A stretch of 11,496 nucleotides of DNA from contig CAZYTO010000184.1 of the NCBI GenBank assembly GCA_964650405.1, forward strand, positions 1 through 11,496, in the 5' to 3' direction. The position numbers and the translations under genes were made by a program. The first letter of the stretch is position 1. Every line of letters begins with the position of its first letter. Under the pieces are notes generated by a model that was given only the letters and a program-made list of their open reading frames with translations, did not search any database and was not told the DNA's origin. Positions 6,019 through 11,496 of this stretch are shown in pieces. Source of the DNA: CAZYTO01 sp964650405. GTDB lineage: Bacteria > Acidobacteriota > Thermoanaerobaculia > Gp7-AA8.

Positions 6019-6258
6019 GTGCAATACACCATCGAGTCCCGGCCTCTGACGCACGAGGGCACCCACCGGCCGGTGTTTGACGCCCAGCCGCAGCAGACCC
6101 TCATCGAAGCGGCTACGGCGAGCGACGCTATCACCGAGTTTGTCCGGCAAAACCGTTCCGAGCTGGTCAGCCTGACCAGGCCGCTGCGAGGAACGGAATC
6201 GATCGCCACGGTCCGAAAGGACGACTTCGTCTTTCTCGTCCGTGTCTATGCGGCGTGA
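6019..6258 (+). CDS. Small protein of unknown function between two response regulators
   Basis: A 79-residue protein, predicted soluble and cytosolic, with no signal peptide or membrane segment. The GTG at 6019 is chosen over an in-frame GTG at 5959 because GGGGAGGAG stands four bases before it, while the earlier start has none and its first codons run through the hairpin. The N-terminal part (VQYTIESRPLTHEGTHRPVFDA) and the C-terminal part (ESIATVRKDDFVFLVRVYAA) look like beta strands, with an amphipathic helix between (about residues 25-50). No known motif is recognised. Its place between two similar receivers, all in one direction, suggests but does not show a shared signalling role. Confidence 0.6.
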   Translation: MQYTIESRPLTHEGTHRPVFDAQPQQTLIEAATASDAITEFVRQNRSELVSLTRPLRGTESIATVRKDDFVFLVRVYAA

Positions 6259-6286
6259 CGGGGATCAACACCGAAGCATGAGTTAG

Positions 6287-6295
6287 GCGTATCAT
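6287..6295 (+). promoter_or_regulatory. -10-like box before the second response regulator
   Basis: GCGTATCAT, containing TATCAT (6290-6295). Unlike at the other genes, 26 bases separate it from the ATG at 6322, and a Shine-Dalgarno GGAG (6312-6315) stands six bases before that start. A short conventional leader is expected. Confidence 0.4.
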
Positions 6296-6321
6296 CTTGA
6301 GTCTCACCCCCGGAGCTCACC

Positions 6322-6735
6322 ATGTCGCGTTCCGATCCGCCGGCCGCTCCATTCCACGCCCTGGTCGTCGATGATGACCCCGCTCTCCAGGGCCTCTTCA
6401 CCCGACTGTTGTCTCGCAAAGGCTTCGCCGTCGATGCCGCCGCCGACGGGCGCACCGCCTACGACCAGCTCCACCGGAACGCCTACTCGGTGATCCTGCT
6501 CGACCTGATGATGCCGGAGGTCAACGGCTTCGAGCTGTTGGAGCGCCTCCATCGCGACAGCCCCTCGCTCCTGCCGCGCGTCATCGTCATGACCGGCGCC
6601 AGCCAGCGCGCTGTGGAAGTGCTCGACACGTCCGAGATCTGGGGCCTGATCCGCAAGCCGTTCGATATCGACGAGCTCGTGACCTCGGCCATCGCCTGCT
6701 CGAGAGGCCAGCGCCGCGCCCGAAAGGAACACTGA
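6322..6735 (+). CDS. Single-domain response regulator (CheY-like receiver), second copy
   Basis: A 137-residue single receiver domain with acidic residues Asp17-Asp19, phospho-acceptor Asp61 in LLDLMMP, Thr91 and Lys112 in RKPFDID. It is clearly related to the regulator at 5509: DLMMPxVNGFEL and RKPFDID are identical, as are most pocket residues, which suggests an old duplication with the small gene between the copies. There is no output domain; the C-terminus ends in a basic tail (RGQRRARKEH). The ATG at 6322 has a good GGAG. The cognate kinase is not in the window. Confidence 0.9.
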   Translation: MSRSDPPAAPFHALVVDDDPALQGLFTRLLSRKGFAVDAAADGRTAYDQLHRNAYSVILLDLMMPEVNGFELLERLHRDSPSLLPRVIVMTGASQRAVEVLDTSEIWGLIRKPFDIDELVTSAIACSRGQRRARKEH

Positions 6736-6741
6736 CCGGCC

Positions 6742-6793
6742 CGGTCACTCGGCACTCCGCACTCGGCACTCACCCGTACCCGGCACTCGGCAC
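6742..6793. repeat. Heptanucleotide array (TCGGCAC units)
   Basis: CGGTCAC, TCGGCAC, TCCGCAC, TCGGCAC, then an irregular 10-base stretch, then CCGGCAC and TCGGCAC. In another register the unit is CTCGGCA, which fits the CYYGNNA pattern of the arrays at 4928, 5371 and 5435. It fills the spacer between the second response regulator and the ZIP gene and runs up to the -10-like box of the latter. Confidence 0.85.
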
Positions 6794-6795
6794 TC

Positions 6796-6804
6796 GCATA
6801 CACT
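6796..6804 (+). promoter_or_regulatory. -10-like box before the ZIP transporter, joined to a heptamer array
   Basis: GCATACACT, with TACACT at 6799-6804, nine bases before the ATG at 6814 and no Shine-Dalgarno site. The position where a -35 box would lie is occupied by the heptamer array, so array length would change promoter spacing. Confidence 0.4.
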
Positions 6805-6813
6805 ACGCACCCC

Positions 6814-7533
6814 ATGAGCGCCGTCTGGGCCCTGGCGGCCTTTGCCATGACACTCGCCGGCGGGGCGTTCGCCTTCCGCTACCGGCGCTACCTCCTTTAC
6901 ATCATGGCCTTCTCCGCCGGCATGCTGGTCGGAGTGGTGTTCCTCGACCTGCTGCCGGAGGTGGCCGAAGAGTCGTTCGGGTACGGGATCAACATCCGCT
7001 CGCTGATGGCGGCCGTCATCGGCGGCTTCGTGGGCATCTTCCTCCTCGAGAAGCTGACCATCATCCATAGCGAGAAGGGGCACGACGCTCCGGGGCATCA
7101 CCATCACGTCGGCCTGGTGGGCGCGATCGGGTTGTCTTTCCACAGTTTCCTCGACGGGCTGGCCATCGGCACGGGCTTCCACGCCTCGCGCGAGATCGGG
7201 CTGCTCGTGCTGCTCGCCGTGGTGGCCCATGACTTCGCCGACGGGTTGAACACCGTGACGTTCATGCTGGCCACGGCCAACAACCGCTGGCGGACGTTCA
7301 CGCTCCTGGCCGTGAATGCCCTCGCTCCCGTGGCCGGCGCCCTGACGACGAACCTCGTGCACTTTCCGCCGCACGTCATCGCCTACCAGCTCGCCTTCTT
7401 CGCCGGCTTCCTGCTCTACCTGGGCGCCAGCGACCTCCTCCCGCACGTGCACGAGCGGCCGAAGGCCACACTCATCGCCTCGACCCTGGCCGGCCTCGTC
7501 AGCGCGGGCGGCCTGGTCGCGGTCCTGCGGTGA
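6814..7533 (+). CDS. ZIP-family divalent metal transporter
   Basis: A 239-residue membrane protein with about seven or eight hydrophobic segments. Family metal-site motifs are present: HSFLDG (His110-Gly115) in the fourth segment and HDFADG (His139-Gly144) in the fifth, matching the HNxxDG and HExPxxxG positions of ZIP proteins. Between segments three and four lies a His-rich cytosolic loop (His85, His90, His95-98), typical of ZIP metal sensing loops. ZIP proteins move Zn2+, Fe2+ or Mn2+ into the cytoplasm; which metal is used here cannot be read from sequence. With bacterioferritin and a diiron protein in the same window an iron or zinc role is plausible. Preceded by a -10-like box and followed by a degenerate repeat hairpin. 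Confidence 0.92.
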   Translation: MSAVWALAAFAMTLAGGAFAFRYRRYLLYIMAFSAGMLVGVVFLDLLPEVAEESFGYGINIRSLMAAVIGGFVGIFLLEKLTIIHSEKGHDAPGHHHHVGLVGAIGLSFHSFLDGLAIGTGFHASREIGLLVLLAVVAHDFADGLNTVTFMLATANNRWRTFTLLAVNALAPVAGALTTNLVHFPPHVIAYQLAFFAGFLLYLGASDLLPHVHERPKATLIASTLAGLVSAGGLVAVLR

Positions 7534-7558
7534 GTGCCGCCTCACGCGATTCCTTGAA

Positions 7559-7593
7559 TGACGACAGGATTGCCCATCCTCCACTGGTCGTCA
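7559..7593. repeat. Degenerate single copy of the REP-like unit; possible terminator after the ZIP gene
   Basis: CAGGATTGCCCATCCTCCA (7565-7583) matches 17 of 19 bases of the right arm of the inverted repeat at 2604-2622. Here it is enclosed in a different hairpin: TGACGAC (7559-7565) pairs with GTCGTCA (7587-7593), and AGGAT with ATCCT inside it. It lies 26 bases after the ZIP stop codon, a suitable place to end that transcript. Confidence 0.6.
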
Positions 7594-7597
7594 GAGC

Positions 7598-7626
7598 TTG
7601 TGAAAAGAATCTCAAGCACTTAGAAT
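7598..7626 (+). promoter_or_regulatory. Sigma70-type promoter of the nuoB-nuoCD-nuoI genes
   Basis: TTGTGA (7598-7603), a 17-base spacer and TAGAAT (7621-7626). The -10 matches five of six and the -35 four of six consensus bases at the ideal spacing. The expected start near 7633 gives a leader of about 64 bases before nuoB. This is the clearest conventional promoter next to the nuo genes. Confidence 0.55.
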
Positions 7627-7696
7627 CGACTCCCCGCCCGGCAGGGCTTGTGTCATCATCCGCCCGCGATTCGAGACCCCTGAAAACACCAGATTT

Positions 7697-8281
7697 ATGC
7701 CTATCGAAAAGATCGAGAATCCCGAATCCATCATCGCCCGCAAGCGCGGTTCCGCACCCGGTCAGCAGGCCGAGAAGGGCCTCATCACGCTGCCCGGCGA
7801 GTCCGAGCGCGAGATCGAAGATCTGGCCGGCGGTACCTACCTGACGACCACGCTCGACACAGTGGTGGGCTGGGCTCGCGGCAACTCCCTCTGGCCGCTG
7901 CCCTTCGGCACGGCCTGCTGCGCCATCGAGTTCATGTCCATGGTCTCCTCGCACTACGACATCGCCCGCTTCGGCGCCGAGGTCGTGCGCTTCTCGCCGC
8001 GCCAGGCCGACCTGATGATCGTGGCCGGCACCATCGTCGACAAAATGGCTCCGGTGCTCAAGAAGATCTACGAGCAGATGCCCGAGCCGCGCTACGTCAT
8101 CGCCATGGGAGCGTGCGCCACGTCGGGTGGCTTCTACCGCGCCTACCACGTCGTGCAGGGCATCGATGAGATCATCCCGGTCGACATCTGGGTGCCCGGC
8201 TGCCCCCCCACGCCGGAAGGTCTCATGTACGGCATCCTCAAGCTGAAAGAGAAGATCGAGCGGGGCGAGGTGAGGCGGTGA
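7697..8281 (+). CDS. nuoB: NADH-quinone oxidoreductase subunit B (PSST; cluster N2)
   Basis: A 194-residue complex I subunit that holds the last iron-sulfur cluster, N2, which gives electrons to quinone. The four cluster cysteines are present: the adjacent pair Cys74-Cys75 in GTACCAIE, Cys140 in GACATSGG and Cys169 in VPGCPPTPE. The core begins at about residue 45; the first 40 residues are a polar extension without a recognised domain, longer than in minimal NuoB proteins. The ATG at 7697 has no clear Shine-Dalgarno site. It is the first nuo gene here: the gene before it is a ZIP transporter, not nuoA. nuoCD follows after a 106-base spacer in the same direction. Confidence 0.96.
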   Translation: MPIEKIENPESIIARKRGSAPGQQAEKGLITLPGESEREIEDLAGGTYLTTTLDTVVGWARGNSLWPLPFGTACCAIEFMSMVSSHYDIARFGAEVVRFSPRQADLMIVAGTIVDKMAPVLKKIYEQMPEPRYVIAMGACATSGGFYRAYHVVQGIDEIIPVDIWVPGCPPTPEGLMYGILKLKEKIERGEVRR

Positions 8282-8387
8282 TCGCTTGCTACTTTACGCT
8301 GAGCGGAGCGAAGCGTCTGGCGGCTGATTCGGCCAGTGCCCGTGCCGCCGGATCCGTCGCGTCGCTGCGCTCGGGATCAAGTAATCG
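8282..8387 (+). other. nuoB-nuoCD intercistronic spacer with GC-rich stems
   Basis: No gene is seen. GGCGGC (8319-8324) can pair with GCCGCC (8344-8349), and near 8298-8311 CGCTGAGCGGAGCG forms a small stem. Such stems between co-transcribed genes can set mRNA stability, but this one could also be a remnant of repeat DNA. No promoter is obvious. Confidence 0.3.
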
Positions 8388-10160
8388 ATGAGCACTCTCA
8401 CGAAGTTCTCCGCCACGCCCTACACGGGCCCCGCGCCGACGAACCGCGATGCGTACGTTCCCCTCGACGCTGCCGCCGCCGACGCGCGCGGACAGCAGAT
8501 CGCCGCGAAGGTGCCGAACCTCGAGCAGGAGTCCGGCCAGGATATGCCGACGTTCCTGGTCGACAAGTCGAACCTCATCGAAGTGCTAACGGCGCTGAAG
8601 GTGAATCCCGAGCTGCGCTTCACCATGCCCCTCGACGCCTGGGGCGTCGACTACCCGCGCCGTGAGAAGCGCTTCGACGTGTTGTACCAGCTCTACTCGC
8701 TCCAGAACAACGAGCGGGTGCGCCTCAAGGTCCGTGCCGGCGACGGCGAATCGGTCCCCTCGGGTGTGAAGGTGCTGAAGGGGCTGAACTGGTTCGAGCG
8801 CGAAGTGTTCGACATGTACGGCGTGCCGTTCGACGGGCACCCGAACCTGCGCCGCATCCTTACTCATGAAGACTTCCAGGGCCACGCCCTGCGCAAGGAC
8901 TACGACCCGGCCCAGCGCTGGCTGCTCACCGAGGGCGGCGTGGCCAAGCTCATCCCCCAGGTCGACGAGCGCTTCAAGGACGTCGACACCGACTTCGAGC
9001 GCGTGACCCTGAACCTCGGCCCGTCGCATCCGGCCACGCACGGCACGCTGCGCATCGTCGTCACCCTCGACGGCGAGACGATCATCGGCGCCGAGCAGGA
9101 GATCGGCTACCTGCACCGCTGCTTCGAGAAGATGTCGGAGACGCACACGTACCAGCAGGTCATCCCGTTCACCGACCGCCTCAATTACTGTTCGGCCATC
9201 ATCAACAACGTCGGCTATTGCATGACCGTGGAGAAGCTCCTCGGCCTGCAGGTGCCGGCCCGCGCCCAGCACGTGCGGCTGATGCTCAGCGAGTTCATGC
9301 GCATCGCCGATCACTTGGTCTGCATCGGCACGAACCTCGTCGACATGGGCGCGCTGACGAACTTCTGGTACCTGTTCCAGCCGCGCGAGGAGATCTACGG
9401 CCTCATCGAAGCGTGCTGCGGGGCCCGCCTGCTGCCGAGCTATCTCCGCATCGGCGGCCTGGCCGTGGACGTCCCCCCCGACTTCCTCGAGCGCGCCCAG
9501 CGTCTCGTGAAGATGATGCCGAAGTTCATCGACGACGTGGAGAAGCTGGTCGACCGCAACAAGATCTTCCTCGACCGCGTCGTCGGTGTCGCGCCCATCT
9601 CGCCGGAAGATGCCGTCGAGTACGGCTTCACGGGCCCCTGCCTCCGCGCCTGCGGGATCCCCTTCGACGTCCGCAAGGCCAGTCCCTACCTCGGCTACGA
9701 GACCTATGACTGGGACGTGCCCATCGCCGAGGGCGGCGACACGTACGCGCGGTATCTCGTGCGCATGGAAGAGATGCGGCAGTCGCTGCGAATTCTCCAG
9801 CAGGCCATCGACCGCGGCCTGCCTGCCGGTCCGGTCATGGTCGACAATCCGTACGTGGCCCTCCCGCCGAAGGCGAAGGTCTACAACGAGATGGAGTCGC
9901 TGATCTATCACTTCAAGCTGATCATGCACGGCATCCAGCCGCCGGTCGGCGAGACGTACTTCCAGGTCGAAGGGGGGAACGGGGAGCTGGGTTTCCACGT
10001 CGTCTCGGACGGGACGAAGAATCCCTACCGCGTGCGCGTGCGCCCTCCCTGCTTCCCGATCTACCAGGCCTTCGGCCAGATGATCACCGGCCAGACCATT
10101 CCCGACGCGATCGCCGCGCTGGGATCGCTCAACATCATCGCCGGAGAGTTGGACCACTAA
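8388..10160 (+). CDS. nuoCD: NADH-quinone oxidoreductase fused subunits C and D
   Basis: A 590-residue fusion of the 30-kDa (NuoC) and 49-kDa (NuoD) subunits of complex I. NuoC covers about residues 50-185, with WFEREVFDMYG from 135 and the family signature GHPNLRRILTHEDFQGH. NuoD covers about 205-590, beginning ERVTLNLGPSHPATHG. His218 of the THG motif and Tyr267 are 49 residues apart, the same spacing as the quinone-site His38 and Tyr87 of Thermus Nqo4, so the quinone pocket looks intact. The C and D parts are joined by about 20 residues (RWLLTEGGVAKLIPQVDERF). Fusions of C and D occur in several lineages including enterobacteria. The N-terminal 50 residues are variable. The ATG at 8388 lacks a strong ribosome site. 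nuoI follows after five bases. Confidence 0.96.
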   Translation: MSTLTKFSATPYTGPAPTNRDAYVPLDAAAADARGQQIAAKVPNLEQESGQDMPTFLVDKSNLIEVLTALKVNPELRFTMPLDAWGVDYPRREKRFDVLYQLYSLQNNERVRLKVRAGDGESVPSGVKVLKGLNWFEREVFDMYGVPFDGHPNLRRILTHEDFQGHALRKDYDPAQRWLLTEGGVAKLIPQVDERFKDVDTDFERVTLNLGPSHPATHGTLRIVVTLDGETIIGAEQEIGYLHRCFEKMSETHTYQQVIPFTDRLNYCSAIINNVGYCMTVEKLLGLQVPARAQHVRLMLSEFMRIADHLVCIGTNLVDMGALTNFWYLFQPREEIYGLIEACCGARLLPSYLRIGGLAVDVPPDFLERAQRLVKMMPKFIDDVEKLVDRNKIFLDRVVGVAPISPEDAVEYGFTGPCLRACGIPFDVRKASPYLGYETYDWDVPIAEGGDTYARYLVRMEEMRQSLRILQQAIDRGLPAGPVMVDNPYVALPPKAKVYNEMESLIYHFKLIMHGIQPPVGETYFQVEGGNGELGFHVVSDGTKNPYRVRVRPPCFPIYQAFGQMITGQTIPDAIAALGSLNIIAGELDH

Positions 10161-10165
10161 CCATC

Positions 10166-10846
10166 ATGCCCATCACTCGCGTATCGCCCGGTGTCGTGAA
10201 GGTGGAGCCCAACAAGCTCTCCCTGATGGAGCGCATCTACCTGCCGCAGGTGGTGAAGGGGATGTTCGTCACGCTCGGACACCTGCTGCACAACCTGACG
10301 CACCTGAAGGACCTGCCCATCATCTCCTACCCGGAAGTGAAGCGCGTCTACTCGGAGCGCTTCCGCGGGCGTCACATCCTCACCACCCGCGAGGACGGCA
10401 CGACGCGCTGCGTGGCCTGCTACATGTGCTCCACGGCCTGCCCGGCCGAGTGCATCACCATCGAGGCCGGCGAGGACGCCCGCACCCGCGAGAAGTTCCC
10501 CGTCCGCTACGACATCGACCTGCTGCGCTGCATCTTCTGCGGCTACTGCGTCGAGGCCTGCCCCGAGGACGCCATCTACATGACCCGCGACTACGAGATG
10601 GCCATCGACACGCGCGCCCGGGCCGTGGTCGGCCTGCGCGACCTCGTCGTCCCGCCCAACTTCCCCATCGAGCCGATGGGCTGGCGCCCGTACTACGGCC
10701 GGATGGAGAAGAAGGGCACCGCGGGCGGCACGGGCATCGGCCAGGCCCTCCGCCCCGCCCCGTTCGAGGACGACGACCAGTTGCCGAACTCCCGCGTGTT
10801 CGCCGGAGGCGAGATCGAAGCGGGCAGCCAGCCGCCGACTTCGTAG
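10166..10846 (+). CDS. nuoI: NADH-quinone oxidoreductase subunit I (TYKY; two [4Fe-4S] clusters)
   Basis: A 226-residue ferredoxin-like subunit that relays electrons through clusters N6a and N6b to NuoB. Both 8-Cys-type motifs are complete: CVACYMCSTACP (Cys82, 85, 88, 92) and CIFCGYCVEACP (Cys122, 125, 128, 132). The N-terminal amphipathic part (residues about 20-60, YLPQVVKGMFVTLGHLL) would lie along the membrane. After the second cluster the protein runs on for about 90 residues, ending in a polar Gly/Pro/Asp-rich tail that is longer than in short NuoI proteins. It begins five bases after nuoCD, so translation is probably coupled. The next gene is not nuoJ but a ferritin-like gene with its own promoter, so the nuo series ends here. 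Confidence 0.96.
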   Translation: MPITRVSPGVVKVEPNKLSLMERIYLPQVVKGMFVTLGHLLHNLTHLKDLPIISYPEVKRVYSERFRGRHILTTREDGTTRCVACYMCSTACPAECITIEAGEDARTREKFPVRYDIDLLRCIFCGYCVEACPEDAIYMTRDYEMAIDTRARAVVGLRDLVVPPNFPIEPMGWRPYYGRMEKKGTAGGTGIGQALRPAPFEDDDQLPNSRVFAGGEIEAGSQPPTS

Positions 10847-10918
10847 CAGGCGCGAGCGGCTCGATCGCTACGGGCTTGTCCTCGCGGCCCTTTCTTTCCG
10901 GGTTCCGGCCGGATCCGC

Positions 10919-10946
10919 CTGTCAACGACAGAGGCATGGATATAAT
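10919..10946 (+). promoter_or_regulatory. Promoter of the ferritin-like gene
   Basis: A perfect TATAAT (10941-10946), preceded at 16 bases by CTGTCA (10919-10924, four of six for TTGACA). The box GGATATAAT fits the shared G(C/G)RTAnnnT pattern. Fourteen bases separate it from the ATG at 10961, leaving a leader of only a few bases and no Shine-Dalgarno site. Confidence 0.65.
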
Positions 10947-10960
10947 CGCCATCCCATTCG

Positions 10961-11422
10961 ATGAAGCCCCTCGACACCACGCCCGAAGAAGTCCTGCGCA
11001 AGGCCATCGAGTCCGAGGTGGAGACGCGCGTGTACTACCAGAAGATGGCGGACCGCGCCGCCACGCCCGAGGTGCGCAAGCGGATGCTGCAGCTCGCCGA
11101 CGGGGAGCTGGTCCACCGCGCCAAGCTCGAGCGGCGCTACCGGGAGGTCGTCGGCGCCAACCCGCCCGAGCCGGTCGTCACGCCGATCGAGCTGGGGCCC
11201 GACCTGGTGAATCTCGACATGGCCCATGCCCTCAAGGCCGCCCTCGAGCGCGAGCGCGACTCCGAGAGCTACTACCGCTTCATGGCCGAGCGCGTGCCGA
11301 ATACGGAGCTGGGCCGGCTCTTCATGGAGCTGGCCGAGATCGAGTGGAAGCACAAGACCGAGCTCCAGGCTGAGTACGACGCCAACGTTGCCGATCCCGA
11401 GCAGTTTCTCGCCGACATCTGA
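10961..11422 (+). CDS. Rubrerythrin-type ferritin-like diiron protein without rubredoxin domain
   Basis: A 153-residue four-helix-bundle protein made of two similar halves. Each half carries a glutamate-rich helix (AIESEVETRVYYQKMA at 15-30; ALERERDSESYYRFMAE at 94-110) followed by an ExxH helix (Glu49-His52 in GELVH; Glu128-His131 in EIEWKH), the ligand pattern of the diiron site in rubrerythrin-like proteins. It lacks the C-terminal rubredoxin domain (no CxxC motifs), so it fits the erythrin/COG1633-type family. Relatives are linked to peroxide removal or iron handling; the reaction of this one is not known. It has its own strong promoter and starts 114 bases after nuoI. It is unrelated in detail to the bacterioferritin at 2627. 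Confidence 0.88.
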   Translation: MKPLDTTPEEVLRKAIESEVETRVYYQKMADRAATPEVRKRMLQLADGELVHRAKLERRYREVVGANPPEPVVTPIELGPDLVNLDMAHALKAALERERDSESYYRFMAERVPNTELGRLFMELAEIEWKHKTELQAEYDANVADPEQFLADI

Positions 11423-11432
11423 GTCGAGGGCC

Positions 11433-11460
11433 GTTGTTCGTTGTTCGTTGTCCGTTTGTC
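11433..11460. repeat. Heptanucleotide array (GTTGTTC units)
   Basis: GTTGTTC, GTTGTTC, GTTGTCC, GTTTGTC in tandem, in the spacer after the ferritin-like gene. The sequence is unlike the CYYGNNA arrays but the 7-base period is the same. It ends one base before the -10-like box of the next gene. Confidence 0.85.
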
Positions 11461-11461
11461 G

Positions 11462-11470
11462 GGATACCCT
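11462..11470 (+). promoter_or_regulatory. -10-like box before the partial right-edge gene
   Basis: GGATACCCT, with TACCCT at 11465-11470, seven bases before the ATG at 11478 and with no Shine-Dalgarno site. The flanking bases match those at the first response regulator. A heptamer array sits directly upstream. Confidence 0.4.
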
Positions 11471-11477
11471 TTCCACG

Positions 11478-11496
11478 ATGCCCACGAACACCCAAA
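11478..11496 (+). CDS. Start of a gene cut by the right edge
   Basis: Only six codons are present (MPTNTQ). The call rests on the -10-like box at the usual short distance and on the spacer ending here; the product cannot be named. It could equally be chance. Confidence 0.35.

Noticed and set aside
6745..7584. 279-codon minus-strand frame beginning MEDGQSC
   Set aside because: It is antisense to the ZIP gene and starts in the REP-like unit. The MEDGQSC start is simply the translated repeat and also appears at 2548.
8586..10157. 523-codon open frame on the minus strand
   Set aside because: It lies wholly opposite nuoCD, which has strong family motifs throughout. Its translation is biased in composition (rich in Asp, Val, His, Arg) as expected from the reverse strand of GC-rich coding DNA.
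10847..10918. Possible terminator after nuoI
   Set aside because: CGAGC/GCTCG at about 10851-10863 leaves a one-base loop and there is no T run, so no stable hairpin is supported.
10426..11373. 315-codon plus-strand frame across nuoI, the spacer and the ferritin-like gene
   Set aside because: Out of frame with two well-supported genes and extremely rich in Arg, Gly, Pro and His; it also runs through a promoter.

Overview
The window is GC-rich bacterial chromosomal DNA carrying ordinary housekeeping and accessory genes. No rRNA, tRNA, CRISPR array, phage or transposase gene was seen. The bifunctional YncE-propeller/alkaline-phosphatase-superfamily protein, the fused nuoCD in a broken-up nuo locus, the scarcity of strong Shine-Dalgarno sites and the word-like intergenic repeats suggest an environmental Acidobacteriota-like bacterium. 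That assignment is inference; no marker here proves it.

Layout. (1) 150-2546 (+): an exported beta-propeller/phosphoesterase. (2) 2545-2626: a 29-bp perfect inverted repeat that fills the gap between this gene and the convergent iron operon. (3) 2627-3347 (-): a bfd-bfr iron-storage operon (bacterioferritin-associated ferredoxin, then haem/diiron bacterioferritin), preceded by a Fur-box-like palindrome. (4) 3580-5336 (-): a small c-type cytochrome and, downstream, a two-TM membrane protein of unknown function. (5) 5509-6735 (+): two single-domain response regulators flanking a 79-residue unknown protein. (6) 6814-7533 (+): a ZIP-family metal transporter. (7) 7697-10846 (+): nuoB, fused nuoCD and nuoI, which are the quinone-reducing connecting module of respiratory complex I; nuoA, E, F, G and H are absent from their expected places. 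(8) 10961-11422 (+): a rubrerythrin-type diiron ferritin-like protein, then the first codons of another gene at the right edge.

Functional themes are iron and metal handling (Bfr, Bfd, ZIP, ferritin-like protein) and electron transfer (cytochrome c, complex I subunits).

The most unusual signal lies between the genes. Several spacers hold short arrays with a strict 7-base period. Several share a degenerate CYYGNNA-type unit on one strand or the other, and two arrays (3462-3503 and 11433-11460) use unrelated heptamers. Two arrays run directly into -10-like boxes. Six starts on the + strand share a G(C/G)RTAnnnT box, in four of them only 5-9 bases before the start codon and without a Shine-Dalgarno site, which suggests leaderless transcription. 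A palindromic REP-like unit occurs as an inverted pair at 2545-2626 and as a decayed single copy at 7559-7593.
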